NCBI RefSeq assembly: GCF_001428665.1
Contig: NZ_LMIJ01000046.1
Location: 216,769-272,994, forward strand
Source of the DNA: Acidovorax sp. Root219
GTDB taxonomy: Bacteria; Pseudomonadota; Gammaproteobacteria; Burkholderiales; Burkholderiaceae_C
Direction: 5' to 3'
Length of the DNA: 56,226 nucleotides
Part shown: positions 35,001 through 44,517 of the stretch, piece by piece
How positions within the stretch are numbered: position 1 is the first letter of the stretch
Layout: each line of letters begins with the position of its first letter
Translations under genes and position numbers: made by a program
The notes under the pieces: generated by a model
The model's database searches: none
The model's input: the letters and a program-made list of their open reading frames with translations, nothing else
Told to the model about the DNA's origin: nothing

Positions 35001-35525
35001 TTACTTGGCGGCAGGCGCGGCATTGAGCGCCTTGATCACCTTGTCGGTGATGTCGTGCTTGGGGTTGATGTACGCGGCTTCCTGCAGGATCACGTCGTAC
35101 TTCTCGGCCTCGGCCACCTGCTTGACGACCTTGTTGGCACGGTCCACGACGGCGGCGAGTTCTTCGTTGCGGCGGGCGCTCAGGTCTTCCTGGAACTCCC
35201 GGCGCTTGCGCTGGAAGTCGCGGTCCTGGTCCACCAGCTGGCGCTGGCGGGTATTGCGCTGGCTTTCGGCCAGGGTCGGGGCTTCGCGTTCGAACTTCTC
35301 GGAGGCGGTCTTCAGGGAGTTGCCCATGTCCACCAGCTCTTTTTCGCGGCGAGCAAATTCCTGCTCGAGCTTGGCCTGGGACGCCTTGGAGGTGTTGGCT
35401 TCGCGGAAGATGCGGTCGATGTTGACCAGGCCAGCCTTGAACGATTCTTGCGCCTGTACGGGCGCGCCCATGGCAAACGTGCCGAACAGCAGGGCCAAGG
35501 CGAAATGGCGGGAAAGGGATTTCAT
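35001..35525 (-). CDS. skp: Periplasmic chaperone Skp (OmpH)
   Basis: The 174-residue chaperone holds unfolded outer-membrane proteins for delivery to BamA. A signal peptide ends at about residue 25 (MGAPVQA). The mature part begins with AGLVNIDRIFREA and has long charged helices (about 60-140) forming the tentacles of the trimer. Its ATG shares a base with the bamA stop (TAATG), so the two are translationally coupled, which fits their joint role. Confidence 0.95.
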   Translation of the reverse strand: MKSLSRHFALALLFGTFAMGAPVQAQESFKAGLVNIDRIFREANTSKASQAKLEQEFARREKELVDMGNSLKTASEKFEREAPTLAESQRNTRQRQLVDQDRDFQRKRREFQEDLSARRNEELAAVVDRANKVVKQVAEAEKYDVILQEAAYINPKHDITDKVIKALNAAPAAK

Positions 35526-37822
35526 TAGAAAGACGTTCCAATCTGGAATTGCAGTTTCTGGATTCTATCGCCAGCAAACTTGCGTACCGGTTGTGCAAAG
35601 GCCAGGCGCAGCGGGCCCAGCGGGGAAATCCAGCCCAGGCCCAGCCCCACGGAGGCTCGCATGTCGCTGGCGGTTACTTTTTCATGCTCGCCATACACAT
35701 TGCCTACATCCATGAAGGTGAAGACGCGCAGCGTACGGTCGTTGCCCGCACCCGGGAAGGGTGCGATCAGCTCGGCATTGAGGGTGACCTTCTTCGGGCC
35801 ACCCAGGGAGGAGCCCGTCACGTCGCGCGGGCCCAGGGTGCCCTGGTCGAAACCACGCACCGAACCCAGGCCACCCGAGTAGAAGTTCTTGAACACCGGG
35901 AACGGCCGGCCGTTCATGCCCTTGCCGATGCCCAACTCGCCGTTGAAGGCCAGCGTGAAGCGCTTGTTGAGCGGCACGTACTGCTGGTACTGGTAGTTGG
36001 CGCGCACGTAGCGTGCATCGCCCGCCACCGACCACTCGGAGTTCACGCGCTGGTAGCGGCCCGAGTTGGGGGCCAGCGCGCTGTCGCGGTCATCGCGCGA
36101 CCAGCCGATGGTCAGCGGAATCGAGGTGCTCTTGTAGCCGAAATTGTCGGCATAGGCCAAGTAGGTGGCCGGGATGTTGGTGCCGGGCTTGATGGTGGTC
36201 TGCTCCAGGCCACCACCGAAGAACACCGTGTCCGTCTCGCTGAAGGGCACGCCAAAGCGCATAGATCCACCGGTGGTCACCAGCTGGTAGTTGCCGCCCT
36301 GGTCCTCGTACGGCTTGTCGGTGCGGTAGTACAGGTCCACCGTGCGCGAGATGCCTTCATCGGTGAAGTACGGGTTGGTGGTGCTGAACACCAAGGTGCG
36401 GCGGTATTTGCTGGTATTGACGTCCACGCCCAGGTAGTTGCCCGAGCCGAAGAAGTTCTCCTGCTTGATGCCGAAGGACAGGGCCACCTTCTCGGCACTG
36501 GAGAAGCCCACGCCCATCTGCAGCGAACCCGTGGGCTTTTCGGCCACGTTGATCACCAGGTCCACCTGGTCGGGCGAGCCGGGCACTTCCTGCGTCTCGA
36601 CGTTGACTTCGGTGAAGAAGCCCAGGCGGTCCACGCGGTCGCGCGACAGGCGGATGCGTTCGCCGTCGTACCAGGAGGCTTCGTACTGGCGGAACTCGCG
36701 GCGGATCACTTCGTCACGGGTGCGGTTGTTGCCGCTCACGTTGATGCGGCGCACATAGGCGCGGCGCGAAGGCTCCACCTGCAGCACCAGGGCCACGCGG
36801 TTGTTCTCGCGGTCGATCTCGGGCACGGCCTCCACGCGCGCAAAGGCAAAGCCGAAGCGACCGAAGTACTCGGAGAAGGCCTTGGTGGTTTCGGTCACCT
36901 GGTCAGCGTTGTAGGGCTCGCCTGCACGGATGGTGATCAGCGACTTGAACTCGTCCTCGCGCTCCAGGTAGTTGCCTTCGAGCTTGACGCCCGAGACCAC
37001 GTAGCGCTCGCCTTCGAACACGTTCACGGTGATCGAGATGCCCTGCTTGTCCGGCGAGATGGCGACCTGCGTGGACTCCACACGGAACTCCAGGTAGCCG
37101 CGCTGCAGGTAGTAGGTGCGCAGGGTTTCCAGGTCGGCATTGAGCTTGGCGCGCGAGTAGCGGTCGGACTTGGTGTACCAGCTGAGCCAGCCACCCGTGT
37201 CCTGGTCGAACAGGCCCTTGAGCGTGGATTCGCTGAAGGCCTTGTTGCCCACCAGGCGCACTTCGTTGATGCGCGCGGGCTCGCCCTCGACCACCGAGAA
37301 CGTGAGGTTCACGCGGTTGCGCTCGATGGGCGTCACCGTGGTCACGACTTCGGCGCCATACAGGCTCTTGTTGATGTACTGGCGCTTGAGCTCCTGCTCG
37401 GCGCGGTCGGTCAGCGCCTTGTCGTAGGGGCGGCCTTCGGTCAGGCCCACTTCGCGCATGCTCTTCTTGAGCGCATCCTTGTCGAACTCGCGGGTGCCCG
37501 CGAAATCCACGTCGGCAATGGTGGGGCGCTCTTCGACCACCACCACCAGCACGTTGCCCGAGGCTTCCAGGCGCACGTCCTTGAACAGGCCCAGGCCGAA
37601 CAGCGCGCGGATGGCCGCAGCGCCCTTCTCGTCGTTGTAGTCATCGCCCACACGCAGGGGCATGGAGGCGAAGATGGTGCCGGGCTCCACGCGCTGCAGG
37701 CCCTCCACGCGGATGTCCTGCACCTTGAAGGGCTCCAGTGCCCACGCCGCGTTGGCGACAAAGACCATGGCTGCAATGGCCGATGCGGTACGCACGCCCA
37801 GGCGATTGATTGGATTTTTCAT
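35525..37822 (-). CDS. bamA: Outer-membrane protein assembly factor BamA
   Basis: The 765-residue protein is the central pore of the BAM complex. A signal peptide ends near residue 28 (VANAAWA). Five POTRA domains follow (to about 420), beginning FKVQDIRVEGLQRVEPGTIF, then a 16-strand barrel with the conserved loop-6 VRGFDQGTLGPRD. The C-terminus ends in FQIGTSF with the terminal phenylalanine needed for insertion. Length is slightly below E. coli (810). It lies 45 bases after rseP. Confidence 0.98.
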   Translation of the reverse strand: MKNPINRLGVRTASAIAAMVFVANAAWALEPFKVQDIRVEGLQRVEPGTIFASMPLRVGDDYNDEKGAAAIRALFGLGLFKDVRLEASGNVLVVVVEERPTIADVDFAGTREFDKDALKKSMREVGLTEGRPYDKALTDRAEQELKRQYINKSLYGAEVVTTVTPIERNRVNLTFSVVEGEPARINEVRLVGNKAFSESTLKGLFDQDTGGWLSWYTKSDRYSRAKLNADLETLRTYYLQRGYLEFRVESTQVAISPDKQGISITVNVFEGERYVVSGVKLEGNYLEREDEFKSLITIRAGEPYNADQVTETTKAFSEYFGRFGFAFARVEAVPEIDRENNRVALVLQVEPSRRAYVRRINVSGNNRTRDEVIRREFRQYEASWYDGERIRLSRDRVDRLGFFTEVNVETQEVPGSPDQVDLVINVAEKPTGSLQMGVGFSSAEKVALSFGIKQENFFGSGNYLGVDVNTSKYRRTLVFSTTNPYFTDEGISRTVDLYYRTDKPYEDQGGNYQLVTTGGSMRFGVPFSETDTVFFGGGLEQTTIKPGTNIPATYLAYADNFGYKSTSIPLTIGWSRDDRDSALAPNSGRYQRVNSEWSVAGDARYVRANYQYQQYVPLNKRFTLAFNGELGIGKGMNGRPFPVFKNFYSGGLGSVRGFDQGTLGPRDVTGSSLGGPKKVTLNAELIAPFPGAGNDRTLRVFTFMDVGNVYGEHEKVTASDMRASVGLGLGWISPLGPLRLAFAQPVRKFAGDRIQKLQFQIGTSF

Positions 37823-37867
37823 GAATGAAGCTGGAGCCGCTCTTGCAAGGCAAGGGCGGAAAAATGG

Positions 37868-39229
37868 TTAGCCAAAAAGCCGGGTGATATCGTTGAACAG
37901 GGCAATGGACATCATGAGGAGCAGCACTGCGACACCGCCGCGCTGCAGCCGCTCCAGCCATGCGTCCGACACTTGCTTGCCCGTCACGCCCTCCCAAAGA
38001 TAATACATCAGGTGCCCACCGTCCAAAACAGGCAGCGGCAGCAGGTTCAGCACACCCAGGCTCACGCTGATCAGCGCCAGGAACACCAGATACTGCGTGA
38101 GGCCCAGGCTGGCCGAGCGGCCGGCATAGTCCGCAATGGTCAGCGGCCCGCTGAGGTTCTTGAGGGAAGCCTCGCCGATCACCATGCGGCCCATCATCTT
38201 CAGGGTGAGCAGCGAAACGTCCCAGGTCTTCACCACACCGGTCCAGAAACCCTCGAGCACGCCGTATTCAACGGTTACAAATTCGGGGGGCGCACCAACG
38301 TAGGCGCCGATGCGGCCCACCGTGGCACCGAGCTCGGGCTGGGCATCGGGCAGCACGTCCAGCGTGAGCGAATTGCCCGCACGGTTGATCAGCCAGGGCT
38401 GCGACAGCGGCTCCGTGCCGCGCATGGACTGGCGGATCAGCTCGCGCAGCTGCTGGCCATCGACCACCTCGGCGGCACCGATCCTGAGCACCACGTCGCC
38501 CTGCTGCAGGCCCGAGCGCTCTGCCGCGCCCTTGGCCACCACCTCACCCAGCACCGGCCGGGTCCAGGGCCCCAGGATGCCGATCTTGCGGAACAGCTGG
38601 GCATCGGCCTCGCGGGAGTCGATTTTCGACATGTCCAGCACCAGCTCGCGGTGCGCACCGTTCTGCGGCTGCACGTCCAGGCGCACGGATTCGCCCTCCA
38701 GCGCGCCACGGGTCAGCAGCCAGCGCAGGTCTTCGAACGAGCGCACGGGCTCCAGCTCGTCCGACCCCAGGGCGGCGCGCTGCACCAGTTCGCCGCCACG
38801 CAGGCCGGCCGCCTGTGCCACCGAGCCGGCCACGGGGCTGGCCAGCACGGCCTTGGGCTCCTCCACGCCGTTCCAGTTGACGATGGAGTACAGCAGCACC
38901 GCCAGCAGCAGGTTGGCAATCGGCCCGGCCGCCACAATGGCTGCGCGCGCGCGCAGGGGCTGGGTGTTGAAGGCCAGATGCCGCTCTTCGGCGGGCACGG
39001 GCGCCTCGCGCTCGTCCAGCATGCGCACATAGCCACCCAAAGGGAAGGCGCCGAGCACGAACTCCGTCGGCGAGCCCTTGGGCCGCCAGGTGAACAGCGG
39101 CTTGCCAAAGCCCACCGAAAAGCGCAGCACCTTGACGCCGCAGGCCACGGCCACACGGTAGTGGCCGTACTCGTGCACGGCAATCAGCAGCCCCAGGGCA
39201 ACGACAAAGGCAACAAGGGTCAGCAACAT
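37868..39229 (-). CDS. rseP: Site-2 intramembrane zinc protease RseP
   Basis: The 453-residue inner-membrane protease cleaves the anti-sigma factor RseA and remnant signal peptides. The zinc motif HEYGH is at residues 19-23 in the first membrane helix. Two PDZ domains lie in the periplasm (about 110-310; EVVAKGAAERSGLQQGDVVLRIG). The third zinc ligand is in NLLPLPVLDGGHL near residue 400. All active-site residues are present. It follows dxr after 54 bases and precedes bamA. Confidence 0.96.
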   Translation of the reverse strand: MLLTLVAFVVALGLLIAVHEYGHYRVAVACGVKVLRFSVGFGKPLFTWRPKGSPTEFVLGAFPLGGYVRMLDEREAPVPAEERHLAFNTQPLRARAAIVAAGPIANLLLAVLLYSIVNWNGVEEPKAVLASPVAGSVAQAAGLRGGELVQRAALGSDELEPVRSFEDLRWLLTRGALEGESVRLDVQPQNGAHRELVLDMSKIDSREADAQLFRKIGILGPWTRPVLGEVVAKGAAERSGLQQGDVVLRIGAAEVVDGQQLRELIRQSMRGTEPLSQPWLINRAGNSLTLDVLPDAQPELGATVGRIGAYVGAPPEFVTVEYGVLEGFWTGVVKTWDVSLLTLKMMGRMVIGEASLKNLSGPLTIADYAGRSASLGLTQYLVFLALISVSLGVLNLLPLPVLDGGHLMYYLWEGVTGKQVSDAWLERLQRGGVAVLLLMMSIALFNDITRLFG

Positions 39230-39283
39230 GGAAGGCTCCGTGGGTCAACAGGGACAGCAGCGGCGGCCATCGGATGGGGTCGG

Positions 39284-40462
39284 TCAGGCGGCCAGCAGGC
39301 CGGCGGCCTGCTCTGCCGCCCTGCGCGACTGGGCGTCCAGATCGAGCAGCGCTGCCAGCGAATCCGGCTTGGAGGGGGAAACCGCGTCCAAAGTTGCAAG
39401 ATTGACGGCATGGATATGGTCGAAACGCAATCTGCCCGACAGAAACCGCCCCACCGCCACCTCGTTGGCGGCATTGAGCACGGCCGTCGTGCCCTCGGCG
39501 GCCTTGAGCGCCTGCCAGGACAGGTGCAGACCGGGGAAGCGGATGGCATCGGCATCCTCGAAGGCCAGCGCGCTCAGGGCCGAGAAGTCGAGCCGGCTGG
39601 CACCGCTGGCAATGCGCTCGGGCCAGGCCAGGCCCACGGCGATCGGCACGCGCATGTCGGGCGTGCCCAGCTGGGCCAGGATGGAGGAATCGTTGAACTG
39701 CACCATGGAATGGATGATCTGCTGCGGATGGATCACCACCTTGATCTGGTCGGGCGCCAGGTCGAACAGCCAGCGTGCCTCGATCACTTCGAGCGCCTTG
39801 TTCATCATGGTGGCCGAATCGACCGAGATTTTGCGCCCCATCGAGAAATTGGGGTGGGCGCAGGCCTGGTCGGGCGTGATCTGCGAAAGCGTGGCCGGGT
39901 CGCGCTGGCGGAAGGGCCCGCCGGACGCGGTCAGCAAAATGCTGTCCACCCGGTCCGGCCAGGTGGCAGGGTCTTCGGGCAGGCACTGGAAGATGGCCGA
40001 GTGCTCGCTGTCGATGGGCAGCAGGGTGGCCCCGCCCTCCTTGACCGTCTGCATGAACAGACCGCCGCCCACCACCAGGGCCTCCTTGTTGGCCAGCAGC
40101 AGGCGCTTGCCCGCGCGCGCAGCGGCCAGGCAGGGCGCCAGGCCGGCCGCGCCCACAATGGCGGCCATGACCGCATCCACATCGGGGTGCGAGGCAATGG
40201 TTTCGAGCGCGTCGGCCTCGTACAGCACACGGGTGGCCAGGCCATTCTGGCGCAGCTTGTCCTCCAGCGCACGGGCATGGGGAGCGCTGGCCATGACCGC
40301 AAAGCGGGGGGTGAACTGCGCGCATTGCGCCAGCATCAGGTCGACCTGCGTGGCCGCGCTCAGTGCAAAGATCTCGAAGCGTTCAGGGTGGCGCGCCACC
40401 ACGTCCAGGGTACTGGTCCCGATGGAGCCGGTGGAGCCAAGAACGGTAAGCCGTTGTTTCAT
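39284..40462 (-). CDS. dxr: 1-deoxy-D-xylulose-5-phosphate reductoisomerase
   Basis: The 392-residue NADPH enzyme makes 2-C-methyl-D-erythritol 4-phosphate in the non-mevalonate isoprenoid pathway, feeding undecaprenyl phosphate made by UppS. The nucleotide-binding loop is LGSTGSIGTSTLDV near the N-terminus; the metal and substrate sites include LLPIDSEHSAIFQCL and KISVDSATMMNKALEVIEARWLF. Its ATG overlaps the cdsA stop by four bases. Start MKQRLTVLG matches the family. Confidence 0.97.
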   Translation of the reverse strand: MKQRLTVLGSTGSIGTSTLDVVARHPERFEIFALSAATQVDLMLAQCAQFTPRFAVMASAPHARALEDKLRQNGLATRVLYEADALETIASHPDVDAVMAAIVGAAGLAPCLAAARAGKRLLLANKEALVVGGGLFMQTVKEGGATLLPIDSEHSAIFQCLPEDPATWPDRVDSILLTASGGPFRQRDPATLSQITPDQACAHPNFSMGRKISVDSATMMNKALEVIEARWLFDLAPDQIKVVIHPQQIIHSMVQFNDSSILAQLGTPDMRVPIAVGLAWPERIASGASRLDFSALSALAFEDADAIRFPGLHLSWQALKAAEGTTAVLNAANEVAVGRFLSGRLRFDHIHAVNLATLDAVSPSKPDSLAALLDLDAQSRRAAEQAAGLLAA

Positions 40463-41316
40463 AAAGGGGTCGTCAGGCTCGTGAGCATCATGGCCAGGGG
40501 AAGGGTGGGCAGCAGGGCATCCACGCGGTCGAGCACGCCGCCGTGGCCGGGCAGCAGGCCGCTGCTGTCCTTGACGCCGGCGCTGCGCTTGATGAGCGAT
40601 TCCACCAGGTCGCCGGAGACGCTCATCGCCGTCATGAACAGCGCCGCCACCACCAGCAGCCACCAGCCCTGGCGGGCCATGCGGCTGTAGAAACTGAGCA
40701 CCTCGGCCTGCCAGTGGGCATCGGCCGCCACCCAGGCGAACGAAAGCACCAGCACGCCCGCCAGGCCGCCCCACACGCCTTCCCAGCTCTTGCCGGGGCT
40801 GATGGCGGGGGCCAGCTTGCCCTTGGTGAAGCGCAGGCCGAAGGCACGGCCCGCAAAATAGGCAAAGATGTCGGCCACCCACACGAGGACCAGCACCGAC
40901 AGCAGGAAGTTGATGCCCAGATGGCGCGCCTGCACCACCGCCAGCCAGGCCAGCCACAGGGCCAGCACGCCGGCCACCAGGCGCACAGCCGCGGGTATGC
41001 GCGGCCAGCCGGGCACACCCGCGCGCAGCAGCCAGGCGGTGCCCAGCACCCACAGGGCCCCACCCACGATCCACAGCACCGTCAGCGGCTGGGTGAGCCA
41101 GCCCAGCGCCCACGAGCCCAGGCACAACGCCACGCAGGCGGCGCCCACGGCGAGCGAGCCCGCCTGGCCAAAGCCGCACAGCCGACCCCACTCCCAGGCG
41201 CCGGCGGCCATGAGCACCAGCACCACCACGGTAAAGGGCAGGGGCGAGCCGTAGAACAAGGCTGGCAACAGGATGGCCAGCAGGACAAGGGCAGTGATGA
41301 CGCGCTGTTGGAGCAT
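40459..41316 (-). CDS. cdsA: Phosphatidate cytidylyltransferase
   Basis: The 285-residue inner-membrane enzyme makes CDP-diacylglycerol, the precursor of all bacterial phospholipids. It has about eight membrane segments. The CdsA signature is at the C-terminal side: SVSGDLVESLIKRSAGVKDSSGLLPGHGGVLDRVDALL, given here only as landmarks, with the metal-binding Asp residues in SGDLVES and GVLDRVD. It lies 9 bases after uppS and overlaps dxr by four bases. Confidence 0.96.
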   Translation of the reverse strand: MLQQRVITALVLLAILLPALFYGSPLPFTVVVLVLMAAGAWEWGRLCGFGQAGSLAVGAACVALCLGSWALGWLTQPLTVLWIVGGALWVLGTAWLLRAGVPGWPRIPAAVRLVAGVLALWLAWLAVVQARHLGINFLLSVLVLVWVADIFAYFAGRAFGLRFTKGKLAPAISPGKSWEGVWGGLAGVLVLSFAWVAADAHWQAEVLSFYSRMARQGWWLLVVAALFMTAMSVSGDLVESLIKRSAGVKDSSGLLPGHGGVLDRVDALLPTLPLAMMLTSLTTPL

Positions 41317-41325
41317 GGGGCCTTT

Positions 41326-42060
41326 TCAGCCCGGCATCGGATCGGGATGCGCGGACAGGGTGATCTGTTCTGAGGTTTTGCCGAAACGGCGCTCCCGCGC
41401 ACTGTAAGCCGCAATGGCTTCGTCCAGTGCGGATTCGTCGAAATCCGGCCACAGACGGTCACTGAAGACCAGCTCCGAATACGCGATCTGCCACAGCAGG
41501 AAGTTGCTGATGCGCATCTCTCCACCGGTGCGCACGACGAGGTCCGGGTCGGGCACGTGGGACATGCCCATGGCCGCATTCAGGCTGGCTTCGGTGATCG
41601 GCTCACCCCTGGCAGCCAGTGCCGCAGCGGCCTGGGCAATGTCCCAGCGCCCGCCATAGTTGAAGCAGACGTTGAGCACCAGGCGCGTGTTGTGGGCCGT
41701 GTCGGCCTCGGCCTGGGCCAGGCCACCCTGCACCTTTGGCGACAGGCCCGTGCGCTCGCCCACGAAGTACAGGCGCACGCCGTCGTTCATGAGCTGGGGC
41801 ACCTCGCGCGCCAGCGCCATGGCCAGCAGCTCCATGAGGCCGGAGACCTCATCGGCCGGCCGGTTCCAGTTTTCGGACGAGAAGGCGAAGACGGTGAGCA
41901 CACCCACGCCGCGCTGCACGCAGGCGCGTGCGCAGCGGCGCAATGAATCAACCCCTTGCTTGTGGCCAGCCAGGCGCGGCAGGAAGCGGCGCGTGGCCCA
42001 GCGGCCGTTGCCATCCATGACGATGGCGATGTGGTGTGGCACCACCGGAGATACTGGCAT
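41326..42060 (-). CDS. uppS: Undecaprenyl diphosphate synthase (cis-prenyltransferase)
   Basis: The 244-residue enzyme condenses isopentenyl units to the C55 lipid carrier used for peptidoglycan and O-antigen. The catalytic motif HHIAIVMDGNGRWA places the key aspartate at residue 16; VFAFSSENWNRP and the C-terminal DLVVRTGGEMRISNFLLWQIAYSEL-type region (R-x-x-E/S-x-R) are typical. It sits between frr and cdsA with short gaps. Confidence 0.97.
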   Translation of the reverse strand: MPVSPVVPHHIAIVMDGNGRWATRRFLPRLAGHKQGVDSLRRCARACVQRGVGVLTVFAFSSENWNRPADEVSGLMELLAMALAREVPQLMNDGVRLYFVGERTGLSPKVQGGLAQAEADTAHNTRLVLNVCFNYGGRWDIAQAAAALAARGEPITEASLNAAMGMSHVPDPDLVVRTGGEMRISNFLLWQIAYSELVFSDRLWPDFDESALDEAIAAYSARERRFGKTSEQITLSAHPDPMPG

Positions 42061-42081
42061 GCGAATGTTCGAGCCTCTGGC

Positions 42082-42642
42082 TCAAACCGCCATGATTTCC
42101 TGTTCCTTGGCCGCCACCAGCGCATCGATCTCCAGGATGTGGCGGTCGGTGAACTTCTGCACGTCGGCTTCGGCGCGCTTCTGGTCGTCTTCTGAAGCCA
42201 GCTTGTCCTTGACCAGCTTCTTGACCGCCTCGTTGGCGTCGCGGCGCAGGTTGCGCACGGCGATCTTGGCGCTCTCACCTTCGGTGCGGGCCAGCTTGGT
42301 CATTTCCTTGCGGCGCTCTTCGCTCATGGGCGGCATGGGCACACGGATCAGGTCGCCCATGGATGCAGGGTTCAGGCCCAGGTCGCTTTCGCGGATGGCC
42401 TTTTCGATCTTGGCGCCCATGCCCTTTTCCCAGGGCTGCACGCTGATGGTGCGCGAGTCGATAAGCGCCACGTTGGCCACCTGGGAGAGGGGCACGAAGG
42501 AGCCGTAGTACTCGACCTGCACGGAGTCGAGCAGCGAGGGGTTGGCGCGACCCGTGCGGATCTTTTGCAGGTTGTTCTTGAAGGCCGAGATGGACTGGTC
42601 CATCTTGGTTTCAGCGTTTTTCTTGATGTCGGCAATCGTCAT
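42082..42642 (-). CDS. frr: Ribosome recycling factor
   Basis: The 186-residue factor splits the post-termination ribosome together with EF-G. It begins with helical KMDQSISAFKNNLQKIRTGRANPSLLDSV and contains VQPWEKGMGAKIEKAIRESDLGLNP and ERRKEMTKLARTEGESAKIAVRN, all family hallmarks. Length equals the norm (185). It follows pyrH by 60 bases. Confidence 0.98.
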   Translation of the reverse strand: MTIADIKKNAETKMDQSISAFKNNLQKIRTGRANPSLLDSVQVEYYGSFVPLSQVANVALIDSRTISVQPWEKGMGAKIEKAIRESDLGLNPASMGDLIRVPMPPMSEERRKEMTKLARTEGESAKIAVRNLRRDANEAVKKLVKDKLASEDDQKRAEADVQKFTDRHILEIDALVAAKEQEIMAV

Positions 42643-42702
42643 GTTTTTCTCCTCGGGGCAGACCAGAGACGGGCAGGCGCGCAGCCCACCCGTGCATCGT
42701 CA

Positions 42703-43425
42703 TCAGGCGTAAACCAGCGTACCCTCGTCCTCGCCCATCACCACGCGCTTGAGCGCGCCGTGCTTGATGATCGAGAACACCCGCACCGGCAGCTTCTGGT
42801 CGCGGCACAGGGCAAAAGCAGTCGCATCCATGATGCCCAGGTTGCGGGACATGGCCTCGTCGAAGCTGAGCTTCGTGTAGCGCGTGGCCGTGGGATCCTT
42901 CTGGGGGTCGGCAGTATAAACGCCGTCCACCTTGGTGGCCTTGAGCACCAACTCGGCGCCGATCTCGGCACCGCGCAGGGCCGCAGCCGTGTCGGTGGTG
43001 AAGAAGGGGTTGCCCGTGCCGGCCGCGAAAACCACCACCTTGCCCTCTTCAAGGTACTGCAGCGCCTTGGGGCGCACGTAGGGCTCGACCACCTGCTCGA
43101 TGGCGATGGCGGACATCACGCGGGCGATCAGGCCCTGCTTGTCCATGGCATCGGCCAGGGCCAGTGCGTTCATCACGGTGGCCAGCATGCCCATGTAGTC
43201 GGCGGTGGCCCGGTCCATGCCGACCGAGCCGCCCGCGACGCCACGGAAGATATTGCCCCCACCGATCACCACCGCCACCTGCACACCCAGGCGGGTGACC
43301 TCGGCGATCTCCTCCACCATGCGCACGATGGTGGCACGGTTGATGCCGAAGGCGTCATCCCCCATCAGCGCCTCACCAGACAGCTTGAGCAGGATGCGCT
43401 TGTGGGCTGGTGCAGCGTTGGACAT
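42703..43425 (-). CDS. pyrH: Uridylate kinase (UMP kinase)
   Basis: The 240-residue hexameric kinase converts UMP to UDP. The amino-acid-kinase fold begins KRILLKLSGEALMGDDAFGI; VAVVIGGGNIFRG binds phosphate and the ATP region includes GNPFFTTDTAAALR and ATKVDGVYTADP. Length equals E. coli PyrH (241). It is located between tsf and frr as in most proteobacteria. Confidence 0.98.
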   Translation of the reverse strand: MSNAAPAHKRILLKLSGEALMGDDAFGINRATIVRMVEEIAEVTRLGVQVAVVIGGGNIFRGVAGGSVGMDRATADYMGMLATVMNALALADAMDKQGLIARVMSAIAIEQVVEPYVRPKALQYLEEGKVVVFAAGTGNPFFTTDTAAALRGAEIGAELVLKATKVDGVYTADPQKDPTATRYTKLSFDEAMSRNLGIMDATAFALCRDQKLPVRVFSIIKHGALKRVVMGEDEGTLVYA

Positions 43426-43481
43426 GGGAAACTTCTCCGGTAGATGGTGCAGGGCTTGGGTGGGGTTGTTGCAGGGAGCGA

Positions 43482-44411
43482 TCAGGCAGCGGCCTTGGCG
43501 GCAGCCACCTGGGCGGCCACTTCGGCGGCGAAGTCGTCAACCTTCTTCTCGATGCCTTCGCCCACCACATACAGGGTGAAGCCCTTGACGGTGGTGTTGG
43601 TGGCCTTGAGCATCTGCTCGACGGTCTGCTTGCCGTCCGCAGCCTTCACGAAGACCTGGTTGAACAGCGAGACTTCCTTGAGGAACTTCTGCACGCCGCC
43701 TTCGATGCGCTTCGTCACGATTTCATCGGACTGCACGGGCTTGCCTTCGGCTTCGGCCTTGGCCTTGTCTTCAGCGGCCTTGGCAGCAGCCACCGAGCGC
43801 TCTTTCTCGATCAGGTCGGCAGGCACGTCGGCGCTGGTCAGGGCCACAGGCTTCATGGCGGCGATGTGCATGGCCACGTCCTTGGCAGCCACTTCGTCGC
43901 CCTCGAACTCGACGACCACGCCGATGCGCGAGCCGTGCAGGTACGAAGCCAGCTTGCTCGTACCGCCGAAATGCTTGAAGCGGCGGAACGACATGTTCTC
44001 GCCGATCTTGCCGATCAGGCCCTTGCGCACGTCTTCCAGCGTGGGGCCGAAGCTGTCTTGCTCGTAGGGCAGTGCACCCAGGGCTGCCACGTCGGCAGGG
44101 TTGTGCTTGGCCACCAGTTCGGCAGCGGCCTTGGCCAGTGCCATGAAGCTGTCGTTCTTGCTCACGAAGTCGGTTTCGCTGTTCACTTCGATCAGGCCAC
44201 CGGTGGTGCCGTCGATGAAGCTGGCGACCACGCCTTCGGCGGTGATGCGCGAAGCGGCCTTGCCAGCCTTGGTGCCCAACTTGACGCGCAGCAGCTCTTC
44301 GGCCTTGGCCATGTCGCCTTCGGCTTCGGTCAGCGCCTTCTTGCATTCCATCATCGGTGCATCGGTCTTGCCACGCAGTTCGGCGACCATGCTTGCGGTA
44401 ATTGCAGCCAT
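43482..44411 (-). CDS. tsf: Elongation factor Ts
   Basis: The 309-residue factor exchanges GDP for GTP on EF-Tu. It starts with a UBA-like helical domain (ITASMVAELRGKTDAPMMECKKALTEAEGD) and carries the conserved VNSETDFVSKNDSF that contacts EF-Tu. Length is in range (E. coli 283). It lies 106 bases after rpsB with a terminator-like hairpin in between, suggesting partial attenuation of the downstream operon. Confidence 0.98.
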   Translation of the reverse strand: MAAITASMVAELRGKTDAPMMECKKALTEAEGDMAKAEELLRVKLGTKAGKAASRITAEGVVASFIDGTTGGLIEVNSETDFVSKNDSFMALAKAAAELVAKHNPADVAALGALPYEQDSFGPTLEDVRKGLIGKIGENMSFRRFKHFGGTSKLASYLHGSRIGVVVEFEGDEVAAKDVAMHIAAMKPVALTSADVPADLIEKERSVAAAKAAEDKAKAEAEGKPVQSDEIVTKRIEGGVQKFLKEVSLFNQVFVKAADGKQTVEQMLKATNTTVKGFTLYVVGEGIEKKVDDFAAEVAAQVAAAKAAA

Positions 44412-44455
44412 CTTTATTCCTTCGGTGTTCGGTTCAATCGATTCAGATTCGGGCT

Positions 44456-44483
44456 AAAAAAAAGGGGGCTAACCAGGAGCCCC
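44456..44483 (-). terminator. Terminator-like attenuator between rpsB and tsf
   Basis: On the minus strand GGGGCT (44483-44478) pairs with AGCCCC (44470-44465), followed by C and eight T residues (44463-44456). It is a full intrinsic-terminator shape inside what must be an operon, 34 bases after the rpsB stop, so partial read-through into tsf is likely. Confidence 0.8.
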
Positions 44484-44517
44484 GCTTTTGTTCGCGACGG
44501 ATCGCGCAGCCGGGCTA

